A DNA stretch of 64,000 bases from Nipponacmea schrenckii. Its lineage: Eukaryota; Mollusca; Gastropoda; Lottiidae. A program made the position numbers and the translations under genes. The notes below the pieces were generated by a model. It saw only the letters and a program-made list of their open reading frames with translations, ran no database searches and was not told the DNA's origin. The stretch is from contig JAUJPP010000005.1 of assembly GCA_030562195.1 (NCBI GenBank), forward strand, positions 10,102,826 through 10,166,825, in the 5' to 3' direction. Within the stretch, counting starts at the first letter, position 1. Each line of letters begins with the position of its first letter. Positions 11,969 through 23,900 of the stretch are shown piece by piece.

Positions 11969-13036
11969 TAAATAATTTTAAAACTAAGACTGAATAATTA
12001 GCCACTCTATGAAGATTAAGTTAAGTTGTGCCAGATGCAGCCTAAGAAGCCAGTCGCTCCCAGACTCTTGCAATAGCAAAATTGACCCGAGTTCCCCTTA
12101 CGAGAAGGTCAACTGATGAATCTGTGAAGAACAGTTGACAGTATAAGTAATATCATGGTGACAGGAACGACGTAAAACTCGATCTTATTATATAACTTGT
12201 GATAGTATCATATGTGTATTACATCCATTAAGTTTTTTTAAATAACGGGACAAAATATTATGGTATACTACTCCTAGGTTTTAAAACACAACGTTTCAAC
12301 AATCTACATCTATTTAACGTGATCTGTAGCCCTAAATGACGCTAAAGAATTTTTTTGAAGTTACTGTATCGGAGCGACCTCCTCGAAATACCACCGCCCT
12401 GTATCTCGAAACTAAGTGTTAAAGAGATCGTAAAGTGCCCTATGGTTATTTATGAACACCGCTTAAAATGCCATTGAAATCGTTGAAAAAACGAAAATTA
12501 TGTTGGTTTATTGAAATTGACCAATTAGTTTGTAACAAAAAAACCCTTGACACGTTTTTTTGGTCATTTGTCATCGTTACCAGCTACTTAACACAAAACG
12601 GCCGTTTATCGAAAATGTATTTCAAAATCGTTTTTAGGTTAAATTCTCATCTGAGTGCTATCGTTAAATAGTCACAGGAGAATGTAGAACTAGGACGCTA
12701 CTTAACTATCGGTTTGGATTACCGTACTCTAGGCTGTTATTTACTGCATCTGTTCCGCTCTTTTAATGCAAGGTAACTGACACAAACCGTTTGCTTTTAT
12801 ATAATATTTCAGCACGGCTATGCGCTACCCTTCACTCCCAAATTATCTATCCAAACTCAAATTGATACCTGTGACAATTGAGCTCTTGGTGCAGCTTGAT
12901 CATTGTTCAGGTCTTCATTAATTAAACACTTGTAGACACCTATCGCGGATCGCATTAATTTGTACTCGCATTTTAGTCTCTATACCCTATGTCGCATTAA
13001 TTTGTTGACGCATTAATTTCTGGCCTTACAGTATGT
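11969..13036. other. Unique sequence between gap and copy 2
   Basis: About 1.07 kb not shared with the region left of copy 1. No exon or RNA gene is visible. The last 60 bp contain repeated GCATTAATTTGT-type motifs and GCCTTACAGTATGT, also found near 57950-57995, so a short dispersed repeat abuts the duplication boundary. Confidence 0.6.
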
Positions 13037-14049
13037 CTTAACAGGGGTATTCTGCATGGCAAGAGTGCAGTATTGCGGACAAGATGTAGACTAGGTCAAT
13101 AGGTCTAGCATTGCAGTCAATTAGTAGTCTCGACCACCAGGTGTACGACTGTATCAAATTATGTTTATATTTGATTGAGAAGATTAGTCTGATATTAGAA
13201 GGTCAGATGCTGCAGGGGGTCGACTGAGTCCATTCCTAACAAAGTATCAAGGTTAAAATTGTTATTGTGAACTTCAATATGATCCAGTTTGAGATATGGA
13301 TTCTTATTTGGTAACATTTTTATTAATTAACCTGTTTAAAGGTGACTTTTCCAACTGAATTAGTATCATCAGGCTCGAAAAAAACCGAGATTTTTACATT
13401 GTAGGGGAATCAGGAGATATCAGAGATATGATATTAGAGGCATTGCAGCGGGGTCACTGAAAGCAACAATTTGAATCATTCCAAATTTTAATAAGACGTT
13501 TCCTGCAATTTTACTAGAATCATGCGTTCGCTGATGCTACTAATTTCGAGGTGCCTTATGCATATTTGGCAATTAACGCCGTTACTAAACACATTTTGAA
13601 TTGCAGAATCACAAGCATCTGCTTGAAAATAGGAATGGTGTAAATTGATGCTCTCAGTTTCCCCGATACCTCTCCACAACCCCTTTAACCTGAAGTAATT
13701 GACACCAAAAGTAACTGATGCAATATTTGATCTTTGTTTTTTAAACGAACACCGATTGCAGTATTTGCTCTTTAACATTTCGATCGTTGTTTTTCTCAAA
13801 GCAAAATGTTGGCATTGTTTTCTCTTCAGAGGGATCATCAAAGTTTTAGAAGAGAAACCATATAATAAAATGTTAAGATAGGAATTCAAGATAAGGTGGT
13901 TACTATTTAATGATATGTCTTCACAAAGGCGAATTTTGTTTAAACTCTGTGGTTGCTTTTGTCAATTTTGATAACCTTTGGTATGTAGACGCACCAAGTT
14001 ACTCATTGGGTTACATACAGGTGTTGAAGGTTAGGAGTTTGCTAAAGAG

Positions 14050-14227
14050 CAGTCCCGTAGCCAGACTCGATTTTTCGGGGGGGGGGGGGGAGGGGCAAGT
14101 AGTAAATCCGGAGGGGTAATTGGGGGAGTTGCAGTAATAATATGGGATATTTGCCAGAATTTTCGGGGGGGGGGGGCAATTCATTTTTTGCCCCCCCCCC
14201 CTTTGCCCCCCTGTAGCTACGGGCCTG
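14050..14227. mobile_element. hAT-like MITE (copy 2)
   Basis: Same insertion as 2040-2208, with the same CTAAAGAG target-site duplication on both sides (14042-14049 and 14228-14235). At 178 bp it is slightly longer, because its internal G and C homopolymer runs have expanded. The shared insertion site shows that the element was present before the two copies diverged. Confidence 0.8.
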
Positions 14228-14778
14228 CTAAAGAGAGAAAGGATGTAAAAGAGCATTAACAATTGCTTCGTTCTGGCAAGACAAGGGTGCTTTTTCATTG
14301 TGACGGGGAACCAAGAACAGTTCTGCCATGGATATTTCCCAATGAATCAGACTCTTATCTAAATCTCTCATTCTTTAGCTTAGCTTTAGTATTTAGGAAT
14401 AATACTAGAAAGAGGATGATGTTAACTAATATATGTCTAATTTTGAATGAAAGAAAGTCTGTTTGAATATAGAGAAGACAAGATAAACATATATTATCGT
14501 CGATACACCATAGTAAATCAGGTGTGAGAGTGCTGATAGACAGGTATTTACTAGATTGTTGTCTGTAGACTGTTATAGTCATATAAAAACTTATGCACAT
14601 GGTTGTAGTACCATTCAAGTAAAAGTGGGGCAAGTAGTGTTCTTGGTGAATGTAAAATATATAATTACATCTAAAAATTCCGTTGTTTTAAAAGTAATGC
14701 ATTTGTCTAATATACCTCCAACACACAAGACCCTTGTCAGTGATGCATGTCTGCTGGATAAACATAGAAAAAGTGTCC

Positions 14779-15278
14779 GATGGGACAATAAACCAAGGAA
14801 CCCAGTGCTACAGACTGTGCACGTATCCCTCGACAGTTGGCAATAGGGTTATAACTCACACTATAATATAAAACTTTATTTGGCACTAAAGGACTACACA
14901 AAGAGAATATGAAAATTACATATAATTGAACAATGAGTAAAGAACGGCGAAACCCTTGATAAATGTGAATGGATGATCCAATCAGGAGAGAACATCTCAT
15001 TAATAAACTAAACATTTAAACCCCTACTACTTCGGGGTAGAATAGTAGAATGAAATTATACTATAAAAAGCCAAAAGGAACAAATGTAAGCATTTTTGTA
15101 GTACCCAGACTTGCCACGTGATTAAAAGCGCGCGCTTAGCAGACGATGCATTGCCGTGTGTGTTATAAACCGCTCCTATGGCTTCATTTCACCCTGCATG
15201 GCGTTGTCAGTCTCCAAGAGCCCATTAGATGCAGAAGAGTAGGACGTAAAACTCCATTCATTTCATTTCATAGGGCTA
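14779..15278 (+). mobile_element. SINE family A, split remnant (copy 2)
   Basis: Copy-2 counterpart of the split SINE at 2790-3241, with the same two parts separated by the same AT-rich insert. The insert is about 40 bp longer here, with extra sequence after CTACTTCGGGG near 15040-15070. Confidence 0.55.
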
Positions 15279-15912
15279 AAGTTTATTGACCTTCCGTATG
15301 ACTATTTTTTTCCATCTCAAGAGAACACATATAAAGTCACGTGATGCACCTTATGAATGACCTGTACATGTTTGCGTTTCTTTGAAGTTAAGATGAATTT
15401 CAAGTTTTCCCAAAGAAACCAAATATTATTTTTCTCATTGACTTTCATAAACCCGTTTAATTTTAGTCTAGTCTGATTCTAGGGTAGGGATTTATTACAA
15501 ATTTCAAACTCGAATGATGAGAACGTATTTCTATATATTTCAGTTTAAGCAAAATATGTCTGGCACGTTTGTGATTTGTAAAATGTGTCATCCGTAAAGA
15601 TGAGTGTTGACTTTTCTCAGGGTTACAAACCATACATGATTCACGACGATTAAAAAGATGACACACGATTTAATGCATCAAAATATGCGTAAAAAAACAT
15701 AATTGGCCACTTTACCTTTCCTGGTTTTTGATGTAAAGAGTAAAATAAATAACCAAACGTAATAGTACAATAGTCCGTAAACACTGGACTTCTTTAGTTT
15801 ATTGTAAAAACTAAGCTACTAATCGTCGGCAGTGAAGCAAATATAACTTAAGTGTATGATGCACTGTGGTCTGTTTTGTCAATATTTTAAAGAAGACGCA
15901 CCTTAGGTTGAT

Positions 15913-15995
15913 TACGGGAAGCCGCGATGGTTCATTGAGTTAGATGTTTGCCTGCTAACTTGAGGGTTCAAGGTTCAATCCTGAAAATAATGCCC
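15913..15995 (+). mobile_element. tRNA-like SINE head fragment (copy 2)
   Basis: Counterpart of 3885-3965. Here the B-box-like part reads GGTTCAATCC, a full match to the Pol III B-box consensus, while copy 1 has a substitution (GGTTGAATCC). Confidence 0.45.
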
Positions 15996-16547
15996 CTAGC
16001 ATCATTACATTAGTTATATGGTGTATATACGACATTGATCTTGTAGCGACGTGTTTGGAAGAAAAACACTACATCTACAATTTTCTCCAATCGGTTCAAT
16101 AAAGAGCGTGGCCATCTTCAATGGTCAGCTAAAATAATGTAAGAGCACTATAATTAAAGATTGAAAATACTAATTCCATTAATTAAAGAAAACTTGACCA
16201 GATGACCAAAATCAATTTGATATTGACGTTGTCATAGTAACCAATTGTTCAATATATATAATCACAATAAACAGTCCAAATAATCAATGTGATGAACTTG
16301 TGTGTCCAGGTTTATCTTTTTTATCTCCCTTTATTTGACCCACTTAATGTCACGTACATTTTAAGACCATCCCATGGTCGATTATCATGTTAAGTACTAG
16401 ATTCTAGATAGACTTTCGTTGTTATTAGAGAAGATTAAAGCGATGGAAACAGTAAATCGTTTGATTTTTAAACGATAGTGTGTTTAGCAAGATACAAAAA
16501 GGTAATAATATGTTATAAATCAAATCTTCAATAGAAAAGAACATAAC

Positions 16548-16579
16548 GTTTCAACACAATTTACACTTGTCGTCATCAG
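16548..16579 (-). ncRNA. Hammerhead-ribozyme-like core (copy 2)
   Basis: Counterpart of 4514-4545. CTGATGA and GAAAC are intact, but the stem's 5' strand is GACAAG, which pairs less well with TGTGTT (one mismatch and extra wobble). The change suggests this motif is not under constraint here. Confidence 0.35.
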
Positions 16580-16666
16580 ATGAAATATATTAAGGGGTTA
16601 AACATGAGGATTTATAAATAGGAGGGGGTCATAGGTAGTAGATTAGCAGAGATAAATAACATTAAA

Positions 16667-16701
16667 TGAAATGAATGGAGCTTTACGTCCTACTCTTCTG
16701 C
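16667..16701 (-). mobile_element. Severely 5'-truncated SINE tail with TSD (copy 2)
   Basis: Same insertion as 4633-4667, with the 17-bp target-site duplications at 16650-16666 and 16702-16718. It therefore predates separation of the two block copies. Confidence 0.75.
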
Positions 16702-19700
16702 AGATAAATAACATTAAAGACAGCGATGAGAACTATGACTATCATAAAAGAGTAAGATCAACAAAGGCAATACTGTAACTACGGTAGTGCGTAGAGAGAA
16801 TTCACCTGCTAATGTCAAGATGACCAGAACTAGAGACAGATCAGTAGTAAATCACGCTACAGATAATGATTGTATTACCTCTGAATGACAGAGATAAATA
16901 TAAAGTCTATTTTAGAAAGTGAAGAAGTGCTGTGAGATTCATGTGTAAACAATTTTTATTGCTAAATAATGAAAAAAAACATGTACAATCATTATGTCTG
17001 ATCTGAAACATGTATCTAGCATTTTGATTTATCGTGGGTGAGTTAGTGATATTTATCCCTTGATTTAGTGATATTGACAGTAGGCCAATATCAAACAATA
17101 TACTTATATGTATTGAGTTCCTAGAATTGATTTGTGACAGCAAACAAAGAATCGTAAACACTTGAATAAGTATAATATTTCAATTACGTTGCATCACTAA
17201 ATATATAATAAACACATTGTGGGGAAAATTCCATTGAAATCGATCACCCTTTCTGTCTGATAAATAGGTCTCTCAAGAATTTTCAATTTATGCAATGTTA
17301 AACTCCTTTCTTGTGTCCATAGTATAGTAGTGAGGGGAGGAAGGTGTGAGCGTGTGTGTGTGGGGAGGGGGTATGTAGGAATGAAGGTTTCTTGTCACCG
17401 CTGTGCCATCCCAGCTGATGGACTAGGATTGAAAATAAATTGTTTTAATGGTTAAGTTAATGGTTATAATCCAACTTAACTGATTATACTTAACATTGTA
17501 ATTGATACGATTTTTAACTGTGATTATAATGTTAGTACGCAATATGAAATGGAATTATGGTTCGTGATAAAACCATGGTAATATAAAGTAGATAAATAAT
17601 AGTTCCTGATAGTCTTGGAGCTTCCTGATATTGTAGATTACTAATGTTTGCTCCTTTGTTTTAGAATTTTGAGCAACACTCATGTTACTGTGTCAATTTA
17701 AAAATCGATATATAACAATTTGAAAAACGAGGGAGGGTTGTAGTCCAGTCGCCAGTCGGGTTGAGTGTGTAGAACCTTTTGACGTCATTGCATTGTTTTT
17801 TGCCTCATATTTACGGCTTTGGTTCAAAAGTCTGATGACAAAGCTCTTAATAGGTACGCCTGATCCATGAGCAAGACATAGGTACATTTTCGGTCCATCG
17901 AATTGCCAGTAACTGAAATAAACAAATACACGACTTCCTTCGTTAGCCTAGATATAAAAAATTAGTTTATATGAATACTTTCAAGGGTTTTTATTAAGTG
18001 TGTCTAAGATGAAGTGACTCTTGATGTAAATGTATATTTTTGTCATTAGGTTTCATGGACGTATGTCAGGAATTCCAACCATTCACTTAACGCTTAGATT
18101 ATACTTGAAGAGATTCGATAATGCGTGGGCTACAACTGCAAACAGAAACACGAAATTCAGTAACATTTTGACGATATAAAAAGGTTTGCCTTAAAGTATT
18201 GCTGTGCGTTATTCTTAAAAAGAAAACTGGTCTTTATTTCGTAACACAATAGTTAAATACGGAGTTGCAGATTGTGACATTGTATAATATAGAACACAAG
18301 TGCAAATATTTGAACCAGCAGGTCATAGATATAGGCCAGTAGTAAAATAAATTGTAAAATAACTGGGTCAGGATATTGTTTGGTTTTGTAATTATCAAAG
18401 AAAGTCTAAAGAAACGAGGTCAATGAGGCAATCACTCTGTGTGGTTTTATAATCAAGCCAAAATGGACAAACTTGTGGAATTGTGGTATCACGAACTATG
18501 TCAATACGGGTCGCAGATAAATTCAATTGCTATGATCTCTTCGAGGAAGCACCGACATAGAATTGATAAGCCAAGTTCTCATATCGCTTGAACATTTGTA
18601 TAGGAACAATAAATGCTGAAAAGGAAACTACTGGATCACAATCGGGTAGATTTTCTTGTCGTGATTTTTGTTTCAAATTTGATATTGTAATATACACCAA
18701 ATGTTTTAAATCGTAACACATTGCTTACCAACCCACTGTGCTTTAAAGCTAGCTTTCATTTGGCCCCCGATAAATTGCCGAACGAGAAAAGTAAGTTTTC
18801 GGTTTCCCAACCGTCACAAAATCTTTGTGTACCAAGTGAAAACGCAGTTATTGCATACCAACCTAAATCTCCCCACCTCATTTCTCTCTTTCTGCATTAT
18901 CCGTCGCTTAGGTCAATTTAAATGAATTATAATTAAAATGAACTAAATAATCTTCTACGGTAGAAATATGATTTCACACTGCCGACCGTGATCGTAGTTT
19001 GTCTAAACTGGAGTAACGGAAATTTACGGAAATAGACGGAAATAACCGAGCGGTAACCGAATGGTATGATGTACTACCGTCGATTATCTAATAACATGGA
19101 CGTTTCCTATCTCTATATTTTTAATAAGACTATTTAACATTTTCACCTTCACTAAATTTAGACACTACAGATACCAACTGACTAAAACATTTACTCTCAA
19201 AATAGATTCTGAACCCACTATATTATTTCTAAGTGCATGTGGGCATTTATCGAAGGAATTCATGTTTAATGAATTGTAATACTTAGACGTTTTGTGAAGA
19301 TGAATACTGACATAAGCGCACGCATTGCAAACATGCAGTTCTAGTAATGTACGTGCTGTATATGGTGTTAGTTTCAAAATGTCGAGTCAATATTGTTAAA
19401 TGCCCTATTATAATATGAAATTTTACTTTTACAATAATGTATGATGTGGAATAATTAAGTTCAAAATACATGAATGTAGCTAAAATGTCATGGTTTTGGA
19501 ACTAATTTGAGAATGTTTCAATAAAAGTCACGAATAAGAACCGAAAATCGGTCCTCTGAGAAACCCTACCAGCAAACTGCAAAATCGTTACTACGGCATA
19601 CAGCTGAAAGATACATTTACGAGGGTTTGGAGGTTTGTAAAGACAAGACACCTTAAATAAGGATGTTCCAATTATGTTATTAAAATAATAACTTTGTCAA

Positions 19701-19818
19701 ATTCGTGGTTTTAAAAATACTTAGTTGTATCATTATACTCGTTACACCCTAGTCATACCGCTGTTATTAGTTATTATTGAGATGATACCATATTTATTAT
19801 CCTTTTATATATAATAGC

Positions 19819-19990
19819 TGTGGTTCCCGGTGGTTCAGTGAGTTTGATACTTGCCCGCTAACCTGAGGGTCCAGGGTTCAATCACGGCAAAGGTGAACTT
19901 TTGGATTTTCAATTGTGTCAGTGGTGCAGGTCGAAGTGAAAGACAGTCGTTCCGAGGGGACAATAAACCGAGGCTCCTGTACATGTTAAA
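19819..19990 (+). mobile_element. SINE family A, diverged (copy 2)
   Basis: Counterpart of 8146-8310. The A-box region GTGGTTCAGTGAG and the B-box GGTTCAATCACG are better preserved than in copy 1. The body ends around ACAATAAACCGAGGCTCC, with no tail. Confidence 0.6.
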
Positions 19991-20902
19991 TACTATATTC
20001 CTCGACATTTAGATATAAATAACAAAAATGCTGTAGGCTAATGCCGCAGTAAAGGTGAAATTATTAGCAATGTGAACACCTTTAAGAGGGTTTCTAAGTC
20101 GAATGCAGCAATTGTATTGTATTTTGTAGTATCACCTTTTCGCTAAACATGACAACGGTCAGTGGAGGATTTGTCGAAAAAATAGCTATGTAGAAAAAGC
20201 TTTCCATTTGACAATCCCAACCATAGGGTGCTATCCGAATTTATCAGCTTGCCCTCAAGAATTTGCGAGTTGTAGTTTTAAGTGTGAAATATTCGACCTT
20301 TAAACAATAATATCGGGTATTTGAGGTGACAGTTTGAACAAAAGTTGTAAATATAACCTTTTAAAACAAAGCGAGAATTAGATAATATTCAAAATTATGA
20401 CTATTATGGCCTTTTGAAGTTTCAGATTATTTGTGTGTGTTTAAATTCCAGCGAGGTACCGATTGTCGATGAAAAAACACTTTATACACATATAGAAAAA
20501 ACTTGTTCTCGCGACTTGATCACTGAAATAAGATTACAAGCATTACATTTTGAGGCAGATTACAAGTGAAACACGTATAAGACTTTCAAAGAAAAATCAA
20601 TCCTTGAAATCTAAATCAAGGGAGATAATCGTAAAGCTTCGACCACAAAACATTAATACTTCAAGGGATATAACCATAGAACCTTGAAATATGAAACAAG
20701 ACTACAAAATATTCAGTTTTCAAGGGAAATAATTAAGAAACTAGACAATAAACATTCAATTAAGACACTAAACAAACATTTAATTTTCAAGGGAAATAAT
20801 TAAGAAACTAAACAAACATTCAATTTTCAAGGGAAATAACCACGAAACAAGACTACAAAGAAGAAGTTATTTATTATAGATGTGTTTTTTTCTGTTTTTC
20901 AG

Positions 20903-23900
20903 AAATGCATTGTGCCGATGGAGAATCCGAATTGAATCCCAATCTCGTAGTAAAATAGTTCAGATTAGAACAGTGGATATGAACCTCCCGACCCACGGGA
21001 ATAACTGTACCGGATCGTATATCAAAGCTTATGACGGTGAGTCACAACAACATTTCTATTTTTCAGTAACATAGTTCAGATCATTCATCTAAAACTATCG
21101 CGTAATTCTTACGTCATAGAAATAACAGACCTAATTGAAGTCCATTAAATTACAACACCAGACTAAATCAGTCGAATGATGTAAAGGGTCATGATATTTC
21201 GGAGCATAGAAAAGTAATTTAGCGAGGTCACGCCTTGAAAAGTCTCCTAATTATCCTCGTGTCCTGATGGTAACTAAGTCAGACGCGTTCGTAGTCACTG
21301 CCATGCAAGATCATTTATTGAAGCATATGGTGGTGAAAAAAGGTTTTCAAGAACCAAAGACGTCTGATTGGAATATTATATATCGATATATTAGTGTCCT
21401 TTTTACAAATAAATACCCACATTTCTTATGGTGATAGGTTCAGCAACAATAAGAAAATGTACAGTACTTTCGTGTATCTGTGTCACCTTTAAACCTTTAT
21501 TATAAATATCACTATTTTTTTTTCAGGTCAGTACAACTCCGCACCGCTTCTAAAAAGTTGGTGTGATGATTCGACCATATTTTCAACCGGACCTTACGTC
21601 ATTGTGGAGTTTCATGGTGGACATGTTTCGTCACGTGGTTTCGCTCTTTCCTTCCACGAAGTGAATATGTGTAAGTGAAATTTTGGATTTCAGTATACAG
21701 CTAAAACGCTGTACGTGTATTTGTTTGTGGGTGTCTAAGTCGTGCTTCTGAACTTGCTGTAACAGATATATATATAGGAACCATTAGTCCATAAATTAAA
21801 TATTCCCTTATAAGCTGCGCAAGGTTACCGTATTATTGTCAGAATGAAATTCCGACGTAATGTTATTCTACAATTAAATGAAAAGAGTGATCTGATTGAT
21901 CAACTTGAGTAATCTGAATAAGGTACAGGATAGACTGACTCTACTCAATGCCATTCCAATCATCATATTTCACTTCTCGATAATTGTTTAATTTCAGTCT
22001 CTCACAAATGTAAAAGTGGAGAGGTACAGAAAATAGACGTAACTCAGACGCCATTGGTTGTGACAATCCCGGATGAAGATGCTTTTAGAAATGGGTAAGT
22101 AATTCTCTGATTATTTTCAAGTTACCTTTTCACTTTGATTATAACACAATTTCGGTCTGATAATCATCGTTTAGCTCCTGTCAATTACACCGATTATTTC
22201 TCAAAATGTGCTACTCTCTCATATCGAAAAGTAACAAAAAGTAAATCATTTCTCAGTACTTGTTATCCTTCGATACCAACGAGTAAACAAATAGTCGGAG
22301 ACTTCTTGATATTTGCTATCCATCTATTTCTTGCTTGTCTGTTAACCATGTAAGGGAGACAACTAAAGAATTAGATTAGGAAATCTTTAATGTTTAATGT
22401 TACCACTGTGATACGATTGAACTTAAAAATAAATATCTGTGAAACTCATTGATTCAAACCATCAGCACAGAATCATCAAATTGGAATCAATCCAACTACC
22501 AACTACTTCGAATACCAACAACTAACTAGTTTGTGATATCAGCATTTGCTGGAAGCGAACGTTAACTTGTCATCTACCAACAACTACCTAGTTTGTGATA
22601 TCAGCATGCATTGGAAGCGAACGTTAACTTGTCACACATCATTAACTACCCAGTCTGTGATATCAGCATGCATTGGAAGTGAACGTTGACTTGTCATCTA
22701 CCAACCAATTCAATTTGCGGCAAAATTCCTTTTGCTTTCTCCCTTTTTTTTGAAAATTCATTTTTTCTCAACAATTTCTGTTTCAAATATTAACAAGAAA
22801 AGTAAAATTGTAGTTGTAAAAAAAAAAGAAAAAATCTCTTTAAGATTATGATCTAATGCAATTTTGTATATATTTGAATAGGAATGAAGATTGTCAGTGG
22901 CTATTTACCAGTAATAAAATGCACAGTAAAGTTTTAGTCGAACTAGATGAATGGGTGATTAACTCCCCTGATGATTTTTGTAACCAGAGTTACATTTCTT
23001 TCCATGATGGTAAGTTCTAAGACCCTGGGTGATCGTGGCTGCTCAGAATTGTCCAGTACGACTGGCTGTTAACATTGTCAGCATTACTTGATAAAGACAA
23101 GAGTACCCTCGTCGAAACATTACAAGTTATTTGATAAAGTAATTCTTATCCATATAATTGTGTCTATATATATATTCTCCTATTACTAAATACCACTAAG
23201 ACAAGTGCCTGTTAACGGGCTGCAGTCATAATAAAAATCTATTAAAAGGCTTTAGCAAGAGTTTGAAAAATAACAGAAATGAAATGACCTTCGAGATTTA
23301 ATTAACATTCAACCACTTTTCGATAATTGAATCCTTTTTAAAATTTTATAGGTGATAGTTCTAAAAGTTTAGAAATATTGAAATATTGCCATAGTGATCA
23401 ACCATTCCATAAGCTAATGACGTCATCAGATATGTTGTATATACATCTCCATGGTAACTGGTCACGTGCAGCAACCAAACTGCCCTCCATAACTTTAAAA
23501 ATACATTCAACAAAAATCAAAAGTATGTATTGACTTTGTGACAAGTCGTCATGACAACTATAGCCCTCTTCACGAATACTACGTACAATATCTCAGTCTC
23601 CCAGAGTTGTCGTCCATTGCAGTTCCTTTCCAAAGTATTTGAAAATGAGTTCATGTAGTACCAACGCTCTAACCGACTTTGTTATAGAACCATCACTCTA
23701 ACCACTGTGCTATAGAATCAACGCTCTAACCGACTGTGCTATAGAACCAACGCTCTAACCGACTGTGCTATAGAACCAACACTCTAGCCGACTGTGCTAT
23801 ATAGAATCAACGCTCTAACCGACTGTGCTATAGAACCAACGCTCTAACCGACTGTGCTATAGAACCAACACTCTAACCGACTGTGCTATATAGAACCAAC

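Larger units (their letters stand above)
13037..23262. repeat. Large duplicated block, copy 2
   Basis: Second copy of the 995-11468 block. Here the sequence continues past the point where copy 1 breaks, into the rest of the CUB gene (exons from 23352 onward). It is therefore the more complete version of the locus. The left boundary is preceded by a short repeat (GCATTAATTT ... GCCTTACAGTATGT) that recurs near 57950-57995, so the loss of homology there may reflect a transposon insertion in one copy. Confidence 0.9.

Noticed and set aside
11343..12005. Open frames of over 200 codons on both strands
   Set aside because: They run through the 500-N gap and contain almost no real sequence.
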